From Gallibacterium salpingitidis (GTDB lineage Bacteria > Pseudomonadota > Gammaproteobacteria > Enterobacterales > Pasteurellaceae): a DNA stretch of 64,000 nt. The notes under the pieces are model-generated. The model saw only the letters and a program-made list of their open reading frames with translations, searched no databases and was not told where the DNA came from. Positions within the stretch are counted from its first letter, which is position 1; every line of letters begins with the position of its first letter. Positions 30,348 to 40,139 of the stretch are shown here, in pieces. Position numbers and translations under genes: made by a program. Location: the NCBI RefSeq assembly GCF_001678495.1, contig NZ_JTJL01000016.1, positions 56,165 to 120,164 on the forward strand. The letters are read 5' to 3'.

Positions 30348-31436
30348 ATGGCAACAATTAAATTCGAAAATATAAGCAAAGCTTTTGGTTCGAATGAAGT
30401 GTTGAAAGATTTATCTCTTGTAGTAAAAGATGGTGAATGTTTTACCTTACTAGGACCATCCGGGTGTGGAAAAACAGTATTACTTCGTTTATTAGCAGGG
30501 TTTGAAGTGCCTGATAAAGGAAGAATTTTAATTGACGACAATATGGTGGCAGATGCCACCACAGGTGTCGATATACAACCTGATCAACGTGGATTAGGCG
30601 TTGTTTTCCAGGACTATGCTGTTTGGCCACATATGACAGTATTTGACAATATAGCTTATCCATTAAAGCTGAAAGAGTTAGATAAGCAAACTATTCAGCA
30701 GCAAGTGATGGAAGTGGTAGATTTAGTGAATTTAACTGGTCTAGAGAAACGCTTGCCATCTCAACTTTCTGGAGGACAACAACAACGAGTTGCTTTAGCG
30801 AGGGCACTTGTTGCAAGGCCTTCTTTGATGCTCTTAGATGAACCTTTAAATAATTTGGATGCAAATTTAAGAGAAGAAATGAGGTTTGAGATTAAAGAGT
30901 TACAAAAGAAATTAGGGATTACTATTTTGTATGTAACTCATGATCAAGAGATTGCTTTAGCTATTTCTGATCGTTTAGCGATTATGGATAAAGATGGAAA
31001 TATTCAGCAAATTGGTACGCCATGGGAAATTTATGAGAAATCTGAAAATGAAATGGTGTTTAAATTTATGGGATTAGCTAACTTTATTTCTATACGTTAT
31101 GAGCAAGGTTGTCATTTTGTCGGGCAAGGAACACAAGCGATTCAATGGGAAAATCTTCCTCAACAGCAAGGCAAATTAGGTTGCCGACCATCAGATATTA
31201 TCCTCAGCAAGCATCCGACAGGATTAAAAGGAAAAATTGTTAGAGCAAGTTTTCTTGGTGCAGTGATGGATTATATGATCGATATTGATGGTGTGTCTTT
31301 GCGCACAGAAATTTCGACGAATACTGCATTACAGAATAATCTCATGTTCAAAGAGGATGAAGATTGTTATGTCAATTTCCACGATTTACTTTGGTTTGCT
31401 GATGATCAACAAACAGAGCAACAGATGAGGAAATAG
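30348..31436 (+). CDS. ABC importer ATP-binding subunit 1
   Basis: A 362-residue ATPase with intact Walker A (GPSGCGKT), Q-loop (VVFQDYAVWPHM), signature LSGGQQQRVALARAL, Walker B LMLLDEP and switch His (VTHDQ). A TOBE-like regulatory domain lies after about residue 240. The D-loop reads LNNLD. The VWPHM Q-loop is typical of the AfuC/PhnT/FbpC group. It is separated from the second ATPase gene of this operon by the permease gene, which it precedes by 2 bp. Confidence 0.9.
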   Translation: MATIKFENISKAFGSNEVLKDLSLVVKDGECFTLLGPSGCGKTVLLRLLAGFEVPDKGRILIDDNMVADATTGVDIQPDQRGLGVVFQDYAVWPHMTVFDNIAYPLKLKELDKQTIQQQVMEVVDLVNLTGLEKRLPSQLSGGQQQRVALARALVARPSLMLLDEPLNNLDANLREEMRFEIKELQKKLGITILYVTHDQEIALAISDRLAIMDKDGNIQQIGTPWEIYEKSENEMVFKFMGLANFISIRYEQGCHFVGQGTQAIQWENLPQQQGKLGCRPSDIILSKHPTGLKGKIVRASFLGAVMDYMIDIDGVSLRTEISTNTALQNNLMFKEDEDCYVNFHDLLWFADDQQTEQQMRK

Positions 31437-31438
31437 TT

Positions 31439-33136
31439 ATGGCGACAGTAATTGAGAAAAAAAGCCCATTTAATGTAGCAAATAGTATTTTGGCGCTATC
31501 AATAGGTATCTTGGTGATTGTCGTTGCTGTACCAGTATTATTGATATTTATCAATTCATTTTGGGTAGATGGTCAATTTAATATTAGTGATGTAGTAAAA
31601 ATTTTGAAGCAAGAAGAAACTTATGAAGCCTTATTGAATTCATTATTTATTGCATCTGGCGTGACAGTGATGAGTACTATTGTTGGCACATTTTTTGCCT
31701 GGTTAGTAACTCGCACTGATTTACCTTATAAAGGATTTATGAAGGTTATGTTTCTAGTGCCATTTATGCTACCGTCATTTATTGGTGCATTGGCATGGAA
31801 AATGCTTTTATCTCCTCGTGCAGGTTATATAAATCGTTTCTTTATGGATACATTTGGACTCGAAGAGCCTATTTTCAATATTTATAGTTATGCTGGAATT
31901 ATGGCTGTTGAAACCATGTATCTCTTTCCATTTGTCTTTATTCAAGTTTGTGGTGCTTTAGAACGAATGGATCCTACTTTAGAAGAGTCTGCTCGTATTT
32001 CTGGAGCAAGTCTATTTACGATTACCAGAAAAATTACTATTCCATTAGTGATGCCAAGTATTGTGTCAGGTGCGCTTTTGATCATGCTGTACTCTATGGC
32101 TCATTTTGGTACGGTTGCAGTACTAGGAATTGAAAATGGTATTTTTAATATTCCGACTCTAATTTATGAACGTATTCACCAAAGCGCAGGTAGTTTTGAA
32201 GCAATTCGTACTGGTACTGTATTAGCAACAGTTTTGGTGTTTACTGCAGCGGTAATTATTTGGTTACAAAATAAGATTCTTAATCGTGGACGATTCCAAA
32301 TTATTGCAGGTAAAAGTTTCCGACCTGTTGAAGTGAAACTCAGAGGATTAAGAATGCCATTGCTGATCATCTGTCTGCTTTATATTGCTTTCACGATTGT
32401 ATTACCAACAGTAACAATCTTTATTGTAGGTGGATTAAAAACTTATGGTTTACCAGTTACATGGGAAAATCTCACATTAGATAATTATAAGTTTATCTTG
32501 TTTGAATGGCAGTTAACCAAAGATGCTATTCGTAACAGTGTATTGTTGGGATTAGCAGCAGCAGTGATCACCATGTTTGCCGGTGTAATGATCTCCTATG
32601 TTATTGTGAAGATGAGAGTAAAAGGCAAAGGTATTCTTGAGTTTTTAGGTATGTTGCCATTCTCAGTACCTGGCTCGGTAATCGCGTTAGGGGTAATTTT
32701 AGCGTGGAGTGGTAAGTTTGGTATTAATTTATATAACACAGTATGGATTATTCTAATTGCGTATATTGCACGTTATATGGCGTTCTCTTTGAAAGCAAAT
32801 TCAGCTGCATTGGAGCAAGTACATGATTCTTTGGTGGAAGCTTCTCGTGCTTGTGGTGCGAGTATGTGGCAATCATTGAAAGATATTGTTATTCCTCTTG
32901 TGCGTCCAGGAATGATCGCTGCATTTTTCCTTATTTTCTTACCAGCGTTGCGTGAATTAACGGTATCTGTGATGTTATATGGCCCATCAACTCGTACTAT
33001 TGGTGTTGCTATTTATACATTGAATGAAGATGGTGAAACTGTATATTCAGCCGCTTTAGCTGGTATTGCGTTAATTATTATTGTCTTTGGACAAACAGTA
33101 ATTAAGCGTTATGCGGAAAAGAAAACGAAAAAATAG
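31439..33136 (+). CDS. ABC importer fused permease
   Basis: A 565-residue inner-membrane protein made of two binding-protein-dependent permease domains, about 12 helices in all. Each half has an EAA coupling loop: EESARISGASLFTITRKI near residues 180-200, and VEASRACGASMWQSLKDI near 465-482. One fused chain therefore provides the whole membrane pore, as in FbpB and AfuB, with two contact sites for ATPases. The operon offers two different ATPase subunits to fill them. Confidence 0.9.
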   Translation: MATVIEKKSPFNVANSILALSIGILVIVVAVPVLLIFINSFWVDGQFNISDVVKILKQEETYEALLNSLFIASGVTVMSTIVGTFFAWLVTRTDLPYKGFMKVMFLVPFMLPSFIGALAWKMLLSPRAGYINRFFMDTFGLEEPIFNIYSYAGIMAVETMYLFPFVFIQVCGALERMDPTLEESARISGASLFTITRKITIPLVMPSIVSGALLIMLYSMAHFGTVAVLGIENGIFNIPTLIYERIHQSAGSFEAIRTGTVLATVLVFTAAVIIWLQNKILNRGRFQIIAGKSFRPVEVKLRGLRMPLLIICLLYIAFTIVLPTVTIFIVGGLKTYGLPVTWENLTLDNYKFILFEWQLTKDAIRNSVLLGLAAAVITMFAGVMISYVIVKMRVKGKGILEFLGMLPFSVPGSVIALGVILAWSGKFGINLYNTVWIILIAYIARYMAFSLKANSAALEQVHDSLVEASRACGASMWQSLKDIVIPLVRPGMIAAFFLIFLPALRELTVSVMLYGPSTRTIGVAIYTLNEDGETVYSAALAGIALIIIVFGQTVIKRYAEKKTKK

Positions 33137-33157
33137 CCGGATTTTGAGGAGAAAAAT

Positions 33158-34216
33158 ATGAGTTATATTCAACTTAACCATGTAATGAAACAATTCGGCG
33201 ATGTAATAGCGATTCCTGATTTAAATCTTTCAATTGAAAAGGGTGAATGTTTTTCAATGTTGGGACCGTCAGGATGTGGTAAGACAACTACATTACGGAT
33301 GATAGCTGGATTTGAAGATCTGGATGGTGGTGAGATTAGAGTTGGAGAAAGATTACTTTCGTCTAAAGCAACAAATTTCTATTTACCACCAGAAAAGCGT
33401 AATTTTGGTATGGTATTTCAGGCATTTGCAGTGTGGCCTCATATGAGTGTGTATGACAATGTTGCATTTCCATTGGCGTTGAAAAATTTGTCAAAACAAG
33501 AAATTGAGAAAAGAACAACAGATGCTTTAAAACATACTAATTTATTGAGTGTTGCTAAAAAAAGTCCGGATGATCTATCAGGTGGTGGAAAACAGCGAGT
33601 AGCTTTAGCAAGAGCATTAGCTTTAAATCCAGATGTGATGTTACTTGATGAACCATTATCAAGTTTAGATCCACATTTGCGAGAAGAAATGCGTTTCGAG
33701 ATTAAAGCATTACAACGTAAATTTGGTTTCTCAATAATTTATGTTACCCATGATCAATCAGAAGCAATGGCGTTGTCAGATCGTATCTTAGTTATGAAGA
33801 AAGGAGTTATTGAGCAAATCGATACACCACTAAATGTTTATAATAATCCAGCAAATAAATTTGTATTTAGCTTTATTGGATTATCTAATCAGTTAAAGGT
33901 GAACGTATCTGCTCAAGGAGTTTCTTTTGATGGATGCGATGGACAGTTTATGATTAATCCAACACCGCCAGCTGAGTTGATACAACAAGGAATGGCGATT
34001 CTTGCTACTCGTCCATCCGAAATAGATTTTGTCAGCCAAGGTGGTATTCCTGGAGTAGTAAAACGTCGTTCATATTTAGGTGAGGTTATTGATTATAGTA
34101 TTTTGATTGGTAATCAGGAACTTCGTGTACAAAAAGGACGACGAGATCATGGTCCGCAAGAAGGTGAAATGTGTCAAGTAGTCTTTAGCCGTTTACATTG
34201 GTATCCTGTGGAATAA
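33158..34216 (+). CDS. ABC importer ATP-binding subunit 2
   Basis: A 352-residue ATPase of the same subfamily as subunit 1. It has Walker A GPSGCGKTT, Q-loop VFQAFAVWPHM, Walker B VMLLDEP, D-loop LSSLD, switch His in VTHDQ and a C-terminal TOBE-type domain. The signature is altered to LSGGGKQR (Gln to Gly at the fifth position). Last gene of the operon, 21 bp after the permease. Whether the two ATPases form a mixed dimer or serve alternatively is unknown. Confidence 0.9.
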   Translation: MSYIQLNHVMKQFGDVIAIPDLNLSIEKGECFSMLGPSGCGKTTTLRMIAGFEDLDGGEIRVGERLLSSKATNFYLPPEKRNFGMVFQAFAVWPHMSVYDNVAFPLALKNLSKQEIEKRTTDALKHTNLLSVAKKSPDDLSGGGKQRVALARALALNPDVMLLDEPLSSLDPHLREEMRFEIKALQRKFGFSIIYVTHDQSEAMALSDRILVMKKGVIEQIDTPLNVYNNPANKFVFSFIGLSNQLKVNVSAQGVSFDGCDGQFMINPTPPAELIQQGMAILATRPSEIDFVSQGGIPGVVKRRSYLGEVIDYSILIGNQELRVQKGRRDHGPQEGEMCQVVFSRLHWYPVE

Positions 34217-34224
34217 ATAATATA

Positions 34225-34257
34225 TGACTTAAATTATTTCTAATTTAAGCCATATAT
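34225..34257. terminator. Hairpin between the ABC operon and convergent glycosylase gene
   Basis: Nearly perfect 16-bp arms (34225-34240 and about 34242-34259, one A-C mismatch) lie between convergent genes. T-runs are poor on both sides. Likely a weak bidirectional terminator. Arm ends are approximate. Confidence 0.45.
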
Positions 34258-34260
34258 AGT

Positions 34261-34863
34261 CTAAATAGTGGATATATCTAAGATTTGTTCTTTAATAAAA
34301 AACTGCCGATAAATGTCGGCTTTTTTATTGAGAGCAAGTGGATAAGCACGAGAAGATGATGGTAAACGATAGAGGTGATATTGTTGTTGCCCAATCGTAA
34401 TTTCGCAGCTTTCTCCTGAAGCTGGCATTTTAATTTTTTCTGGTAGTAGTGATAACAAGGTTTCTGTGGCTTTTTCACCTGCAGTCATCAGTACCTTACA
34501 TTGTGGAATTTTTGCTAATACCGCAGTTAAATCAATTGGTTCAACAATTTGCAAGAATTTATCTGAGGCATTGCCTTGCTGGCGGATAATCTTATAACCT
34601 GAATCACAAATGGCGATACCCTGTTGTTGCAAAAATTGTTCAATTTTTGCTTGGTCAAATAACTGTTTATCGGCAGTTAAAAAATGATCTTTATCTTGAA
34701 AAAACACTAAGCCGAAAATACGCCACATATCGTTTTGGAAATTAGGATAATAGAAATTCATTTTCCAACGGTTTTGTGGTGGAGGAAAACTACCTAACAT
34801 CAAAATTTTAGCGTTAGTAGGTAAAAATGGTTTGAGGGGATGAGTTTCAATAATATCAGTCAT
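34261..34863 (-). CDS. Uracil-DNA-glycosylase-superfamily protein
   Basis: A 200-residue cytosolic protein with the opening motif HPLKPFLPTNAKILMLGSFP followed by PPQNRWKMNFYYPNFQNDMW. This resembles the active-site GxFP and substrate loops of the MUG/UDG superfamily. The C-terminal half has LPSSSRAYPL in the place of the family's second active-site loop. The substrate is unknown; it may be a base-excision enzyme for modified bases. The ATG at 34863 has no clear ribosome site and sits only 8 bp after the T-run of the asd terminator. Confidence 0.65.
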   Translation of the reverse strand: MTDIIETHPLKPFLPTNAKILMLGSFPPPQNRWKMNFYYPNFQNDMWRIFGLVFFQDKDHFLTADKQLFDQAKIEQFLQQQGIAICDSGYKIIRQQGNASDKFLQIVEPIDLTAVLAKIPQCKVLMTAGEKATETLLSLLPEKIKMPASGESCEITIGQQQYHLYRLPSSSRAYPLALNKKADIYRQFFIKEQILDISTI

Positions 34864-34870
34864 AACAAAC

Positions 34871-34907
34871 AAGAAAAAACTCGCTTCTACAGTATAGAAG
34901 CGAGTTT
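34871..34907 (-). terminator. Terminator after asd
   Basis: A perfect 13-bp stem (34877-34889 with 34895-34907) has a 5-nt loop. On the minus strand it runs into TTTTTTCTTG. It ends asd and sits directly before the glycosylase start. Confidence 0.88.
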
Positions 34908-34919
34908 ATCAAAAATGAA

Positions 34920-36029
34920 TTAAGCAACTAATTGTTTTAAGATACGGCGGATTGGTTCTGCTGCACCCCAAAGTAATTGGTCACCAACAGTGAACGCAGC
35001 AAGATATTCAGGCCCCATATTGAGTTTACGTAAACGTCCGACTGGAACACTTAAAGTGCCAGTTACTTTTGCCGGAGTTAATTCACGTAAAGTGGTTTCT
35101 TTATCATTTGGAATGACTTTCACCCACTCATTATGTGAAGCAAGAATTTGTTCAATTTCTGCTAATGGTAAATCTTTTTTCATTTTGATGGTGAAGGCTT
35201 GGCTGTGGCAACGTAATGCACCGATACGAACACATAGCCCATCAATTGGCACAGGATTTTCAGATAAACCAAGAATTTTGTTAGTTTCTGCGTAGCCTTT
35301 CCACTCTTCTTTGGTTTGGCCGCTTTCAAGTAATTTATCAATCCAAGGAATTAAGCTGCCTGCTAATGGAGCACCGAAGTTATCGCATGGTAAGTCTGCA
35401 CGCATTTTCGCAGTCACTGCACGTTCAATGTCTAAAATGGAAGAAGCTGGGTTTGCTAAATCAGCTTCAACAACATTATGTAATTGTCCCATTTGTACTA
35501 AAAGTTCGCGCATATTTTTCGCACCGGCACCACTAGCTGCTTGATAAGTTGCTACAGATACCCATTCAACGAGATCACGCTCAAATAAACCGCCTAATGC
35601 CATTAACATTAAACTTACAGTACAGTTACCGCCGACATAGGTTTTGATTCCTTCTTTCAATCCTTTATCGATAACGTGTTGGTTTACTGGATCTAATACA
35701 ATAATAGCGTCTTTTTCCATACGAAGTGCAGAAGCTGCATCAACCCAATAACCGTCCCAACCGGTAGCACGTAATTTTGGATAAATTTCATTGGTGTAAT
35801 CACCGCCTTGACAGGTTACGATAATTTCTTGTTGTTTTAATGCATCAATATCGTAAGCGTTAAGTAATACGCCAGCGTCTTTGCCTGCAAATGTTGGCGC
35901 TGGTTGTCCAGCTTGAGATGTAGTGAAGAATGTTGGAGCAATATTTGCGAAATCTTGTTCTTGTTGCATACGGTCCATTAAAACTGAACCGACCATTCCA
36001 CGCCAACCAATAAAACCGACTTTTTTCAT
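34920..36029 (-). CDS. asd: Aspartate-semialdehyde dehydrogenase
   Basis: Second step of the aspartate family pathway: NADPH-dependent reduction of aspartyl phosphate, feeding lysine/diaminopimelate, threonine and methionine. It has 369 residues, as in the gammaproteobacterial type. The N-terminal [13 protein letters not shown] nucleotide loop, catalytic Cys136 in [10 protein letters not shown] and the [16 protein letters not shown] segment with the catalytic His are present. Monocistronic, terminated by the hairpin at 34871-34907. Confidence 0.97.
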   Translation of the reverse strand: MKKVGFIGWRGMVGSVLMDRMQQEQDFANIAPTFFTTSQAGQPAPTFAGKDAGVLLNAYDIDALKQQEIIVTCQGGDYTNEIYPKLRATGWDGYWVDAASALRMEKDAIIVLDPVNQHVIDKGLKEGIKTYVGGNCTVSLMLMALGGLFERDLVEWVSVATYQAASGAGAKNMRELLVQMGQLHNVVEADLANPASSILDIERAVTAKMRADLPCDNFGAPLAGSLIPWIDKLLESGQTKEEWKGYAETNKILGLSENPVPIDGLCVRIGALRCHSQAFTIKMKKDLPLAEIEQILASHNEWVKVIPNDKETTLRELTPAKVTGTLSVPVGRLRKLNMGPEYLAAFTVGDQLLWGAAEPIRRILKQLVA

Positions 36030-36274
36030 TGTTATACCCTCATTAGTTAATTTTAAAATAAATGCTGTGTTTGTTTGAAAAGTCTTAATTAATTACTCTA
36101 TAAAATGAATTAAATCAATACTTGATACTAAAAAAATAGTAAAAAATCTAAATTTTGTTGAAATGAATAACAAACCAGCAAGAAATTGCTATAACAACAG
36201 TGGTTTTTATATTTATTTGCTATGATATGGCATTAACAGTAGTGGACAGAGATTCACTAGGAGAAAATAGAATT

Positions 36275-36862
36275 ATGGTGAAACGAATTATTATTGGGAT
36301 TTCCGGTGCATCAGGCGTTGTCTATGCCATAGACTTATTAAAAACATTGCGTAATTTACCGCAGGATATTGAGATTCATGGTGTAGTTAGCCAATGGGCA
36401 AGAGAAAACTTGCGCATTGAAACGGATATGAAATTAACAGAGTTATATGATCTCATGGATTATCATTATGCCAATCACGATATGGCGGCGACGATTGCCT
36501 CAGGTTCTTATCTAATTGATGCGATGGTAATTGTGCCGGCAAGTATGAAAACAGTAGCAGGTATTGCTTGCGGTTTTCATGATAGTTTAATTGGGCGTGC
36601 GGCGGATGTAACGTTAAAAGAACAACGTAAGTTAATTATTGTGCCAAGAGAAACGCCACTTAGTGTGATCCATTTAGAAAACTTAACGAAATTAGCTAAG
36701 TTGGGGGCTCATATTATTCCGCCAATCCCAGCGTTTTATCACCCACCACAATCAGTTGAGGAATTGATTCGTCAGCAAACGACAAAAATGTTAGATTCAT
36801 TAGGTATAGAACATAATGTTGCTGAGCGTTGGCAAGGTTCTTCGCGCTTTAACAAAGGTTAA
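36275..36862 (+). CDS. ubiX: Flavin prenyltransferase, UbiX/Pad1 family
   Basis: Makes prenylated FMN, the cofactor of UbiD-type decarboxylases. A 195-residue flavoprotein with GISGASGVVYAIDLL (FMN/phosphate loop), ASGSYLIDAMVIVPASMKT, GRAADVTLKE and the PRETPLSVIHLENL segment. The C-terminal PPIPAFYHPPQS and LGIEHNVAERWQG resemble the subunit B of hydroxyarylic-acid decarboxylases (VdcB/EcdB) slightly more than UbiX of ubiquinone synthesis. No UbiD-like partner lies in the window. The ATG at 36275 is chosen because AGGAG lies upstream and the family starts there; upstream in-frame codons are not conserved. Confidence 0.85.
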   Translation: MVKRIIIGISGASGVVYAIDLLKTLRNLPQDIEIHGVVSQWARENLRIETDMKLTELYDLMDYHYANHDMAATIASGSYLIDAMVIVPASMKTVAGIACGFHDSLIGRAADVTLKEQRKLIIVPRETPLSVIHLENLTKLAKLGAHIIPPIPAFYHPPQSVEELIRQQTTKMLDSLGIEHNVAERWQGSSRFNKG

Positions 36863-37189
36863 AACCAGAGAAAATAGGCATTTTCTGAGAAAAATATCGA
36901 ATTTTGAGAGGTAACGCACTAAATTAGGCGATTTATTGCGTTAAGATAACCCATATAGTGTATTTTTTAAGAGTATTACAGTTACAGTAAATTTGCTTTG
37001 GTTTAGTTAAAACAAGAATTTTATCTGAAAACGCCTATTCTACATTCAATAAAATTGAAAAATGTGCAAGAATAAGCACCGTTTATTTTATCGGTAAAAT
37101 ACAAATTTTTTCTCTTCCCTTTTTAGAAGTCATAAAATTTTGTAATACGCAGAAAAGAAAATTCTTCTTTTTAAACTAATAGGATTTTT
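36863..37189. other. Intergenic region between ubiX and alaS
   Basis: 327 bp, AT-rich. A 7-bp hairpin (agaaaat/attttct, near 36868-36885) just after ubiX could be a weak terminator. No convincing promoter, operator or small gene was found, although alaS must be transcribed from here. Confidence 0.5.
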
Positions 37190-39814
37190 ATGAAAACAAC
37201 GGCAGAAATTAGACAGGCTTATTTAGATTTCTTTCATAGTAAAGGACATCAAATTGTTGCAAGTAGTTCATTAGTGCCAGAAAACGATCCGACATTGTTA
37301 TTTACCAATGCTGGAATGAATCAATTTAAAGATGTTTTCTTAGGTGTTGATAAACGTTCCTATCATCGAGCCACTACAGCACAACGCTGTGTACGTGCAG
37401 GTGGTAAACATAATGACCTTGAAAATGTAGGTTATACCGCACGTCACCATACTTTCTTTGAAATGTTAGGAAACTTTAGTTTTGGTGATTATTTTAAACA
37501 TGATGCGATTCATTATGCGTGGGAATTTTTAACATCATCACAATGGTTAGGATTACCGAAAGAGAAATTATGGGTAACTGTGTACGAAACTGATGATGAA
37601 GCTTATAACATTTGGCATCAACAAGTAGGTGTACCAGCAGAACGTATTATTCGTATTGGTGATAATAAAGGCGCGCCTTATGCTTCAGATAACTTCTGGC
37701 AAATGGGTGATACAGGTCCATGTGGTCCATGTACAGAGATTTTCTATGATCATGGTGATCACATTTGGGGTGGTCCTCCAGGATCTCCAGAAGAAGACGG
37801 TGACCGTTATATTGAAATTTGGAATGTGGTATTTATGCAATATAACCGTCTAGCTGATGGCACAATGGAAAAACTACCAAAACCATCTGTTGATACCGGA
37901 ATGGGGCTAGAAAGAATCAGTGCAGTATTGCAACATGTCAACTCCAATTACGATATCGATATTTTCAAAACATTAATTGCGAAAACAGCCGAAATTACCG
38001 GTGAGAAAGATTTAACCAATAAATCATTACGTGTAATTTCTGACCATATTCGTTCTTGTGCTTATTTGATTGCTGATGGTGTATATCCTTCTAATGAAGG
38101 GCGTGGTTATGTATTACGTCGTATTATTCGTCGTGCAGTACGTCATGGTCATTTGCTTGGTGCAAAAGAAACTTTCTTCTATAAATTGGTGCCAACTTTA
38201 ATTGAAGTAATGGCTCAAGCTGGTGATATTCTTAAAGAAAAACAAGCTCATATTGAGAAATTATTACGTTTAGAAGAAGAACAATTTGCCAGAACTTTGG
38301 AACGTGGTTTAGCACTATTAGATACTGAATTAGCATCATTAAAAGGTAAGGTGCTTTCTGGTGAAGTAGCATTCAAGTTATATGATACTTATGGCTTCCC
38401 ATTAGATTTAACTGCAGATGTTTGTCGCGAACGTGATATTACGATTGATGAAGATGGATTTAATCGTGAAATGGACGCACAACGTGAGCGTGCACAGGCG
38501 GCAAGTCAATTTGGAATGGACTACAACAGTTTAATTCGTGTGGATGGTGTGACTTCTTTTGAAGGTTATCATGAAGTAGAAAGCCTCGCGAAAGTATCAG
38601 CAATTTTCATTGATGGCAAACAAGTTGATGAAGTGAATGCTGGACAAAGTGCAGTAGTGATTCTTGAAAATACGCCATTTTATGCAGAATCAGGTGGCCA
38701 GATCGGGGATAGCGGTGTTTTAGAAAGTGCGGATGTGTTATTCACAGTCAAAGATACGCAAAAATATGGTCAAGTATTCGGTCATATTGGTGAATTACAC
38801 AAAGGACAAATTAAAGTTGGTCAAACATTAAATGCGGTAGTTGATGCAAAACGCCGCCAAGCGACTTCACTTAATCACTCAGCGACCCATTTGCTACACG
38901 CTGCGTTGCGTCAAGTATTAGGCAGTCATGTTGCACAAAAAGGTTCTTTAGTTTCAGATAAATTATTACGTTTTGACTTTTCTCAACCTGAAGCAATTAG
39001 TAAGGCGCAATTAGCAGAAATTGAGCGTATTGTGAATGAACAAGTACGTGCAAATCATGCAGTAACTGTTGAAGAGATGGATATCGAAGCTGCAAAAGCT
39101 AAAGGTGCAATGGCGTTATTTGGTGAGAAATATGGCGATGTTGTTCGTGTGATTACCATGGGTGATTTCTCAGTAGAGCTTTGTGGCGGTATTCATGTGA
39201 AACTCACTGGTGATATTGGCTTCTTTAAAATTGTTTCTGAAAGTGCAATTGCGGCTGGTACTCGTCGTATTGAAGCGGTTACTGGTGAAGAAGCCTTTAA
39301 TGCTGTATTAGCACAACAAACTTTATTGATGCAAAGTGCAGATTTATTGAAATCTGATGTACCGTCTATTGTTGAGAAAATTCAACAATTGCAAGATAGA
39401 GCGAAGAAATTAGAAAAAGAGTTGCAGCAATTAAAAGAAAAATCAGCTGTTCAAGCTGTTTCTGATCTAGCGCAACAAGCACAAGAGTTAAATGGTGTTA
39501 AAGTAGTAATTGAAGCAGTAAATGGTGTTGAACCGAAATCATTGCGTATGATGGTTGATGATTTGAAAAATCGACTTGGTTCAGCGGTTATTGTTTTTGG
39601 TGCAACACAAGATGAAAAAGTCAATCTTATCGTTGGTGTGACCCAAGATGTAACTAACAGAGTAAAAGCAGGTGAGCTAGTTAATTTACTTGCACAATTT
39701 GTTGGCGGTAAAGGCGGTGGCAGACCAGATATGGCGATGGCCGGTGGTAATAAGCCTGAAAAATTAGACGAAGCGTTAGCCTTTGCGCAAAGTTGGTTAG
39801 CGGATAAGCTATAA
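37190..39814 (+). CDS. alaS: Alanyl-tRNA synthetase
   Basis: Class II synthetase of 874 residues (E. coli 876). It carries the N-terminal catalytic motifs ([42 protein letters not shown]), the editing domain with [11 protein letters not shown] and the CGGIHV zinc/editing segment, a coiled coil and the C-terminal C-Ala domain ending with [15 protein letters not shown]. Followed by csrA, as in many gammaproteobacteria. Confidence 0.97.
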   Translation: MKTTAEIRQAYLDFFHSKGHQIVASSSLVPENDPTLLFTNAGMNQFKDVFLGVDKRSYHRATTAQRCVRAGGKHNDLENVGYTARHHTFFEMLGNFSFGDYFKHDAIHYAWEFLTSSQWLGLPKEKLWVTVYETDDEAYNIWHQQVGVPAERIIRIGDNKGAPYASDNFWQMGDTGPCGPCTEIFYDHGDHIWGGPPGSPEEDGDRYIEIWNVVFMQYNRLADGTMEKLPKPSVDTGMGLERISAVLQHVNSNYDIDIFKTLIAKTAEITGEKDLTNKSLRVISDHIRSCAYLIADGVYPSNEGRGYVLRRIIRRAVRHGHLLGAKETFFYKLVPTLIEVMAQAGDILKEKQAHIEKLLRLEEEQFARTLERGLALLDTELASLKGKVLSGEVAFKLYDTYGFPLDLTADVCRERDITIDEDGFNREMDAQRERAQAASQFGMDYNSLIRVDGVTSFEGYHEVESLAKVSAIFIDGKQVDEVNAGQSAVVILENTPFYAESGGQIGDSGVLESADVLFTVKDTQKYGQVFGHIGELHKGQIKVGQTLNAVVDAKRRQATSLNHSATHLLHAALRQVLGSHVAQKGSLVSDKLLRFDFSQPEAISKAQLAEIERIVNEQVRANHAVTVEEMDIEAAKAKGAMALFGEKYGDVVRVITMGDFSVELCGGIHVKLTGDIGFFKIVSESAIAAGTRRIEAVTGEEAFNAVLAQQTLLMQSADLLKSDVPSIVEKIQQLQDRAKKLEKELQQLKEKSAVQAVSDLAQQAQELNGVKVVIEAVNGVEPKSLRMMVDDLKNRLGSAVIVFGATQDEKVNLIVGVTQDVTNRVKAGELVNLLAQFVGGKGGGRPDMAMAGGNKPEKLDEALAFAQSWLADKL

Positions 39815-39818
39815 GAGA

Positions 39819-39840
39819 TTCACCTCCATTTGGAGGTGAA
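39819..39840 (+). other. Stem-loop after alaS
   Basis: The arms ttcacctcc (39819-39827) and ggaggtgaa (39832-39840) have a 4-nt loop and no T-run. Probably a 3'-end or processing hairpin. The GGAGG arm resembles a ribosome site or CsrA-type GGA but is buried in the stem. Confidence 0.5.
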
Positions 39841-39920
39841 AATCCTCGTTGATAATTAACCTATCTGAAAGTAGAGATTGATAAATTTCTAAAATATTAA
39901 TACAGGAAAAGGAGTGAATT

Positions 39921-40112
39921 ATGTTAATTCTAACTCGAAAAATGGATGAGAAATTATTAATCGGTGATGATATTACGATCAGTGTGTTAGAAATTCGAGG
40001 AAATCAAGTCAAAATTGGCGTTGATGCACCAAAGGATGTCGCTATTTATCGTGAGGAAATTTACCACAAGGTAAAAGAAGCGAAAGCAAAAGAACAACAA
40101 AATAAAGAATAA
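39921..40112 (+). CDS. csrA: Carbon storage regulator CsrA
   Basis: A 63-residue RNA-binding global regulator (E. coli 61) that binds GGA motifs in leaders and alters translation or decay. The start [18 protein letters not shown] and the RNA-contact segment VAIYREEIY are standard. Very strong ribosome site (AAAAGGAG). It sits 27 bp before the phosphomannomutase gene and may be cotranscribed with it. Confidence 0.97.
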   Translation: MLILTRKMDEKLLIGDDITISVLEIRGNQVKIGVDAPKDVAIYREEIYHKVKEAKAKEQQNKE

Positions 40113-40139
40113 TTTTGACAACAAAAAATGAGGTAAAAC

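Noticed and set aside
29339..34216. Annotation of the ABC operon as a ferric iron (FbpABC) transporter
   Set aside because: The binding protein lacks the tyrosine pair that coordinates iron in FbpA, and the neighbouring regulators are of Pgt type, not Fur-linked. No Fur box was seen in the control region.
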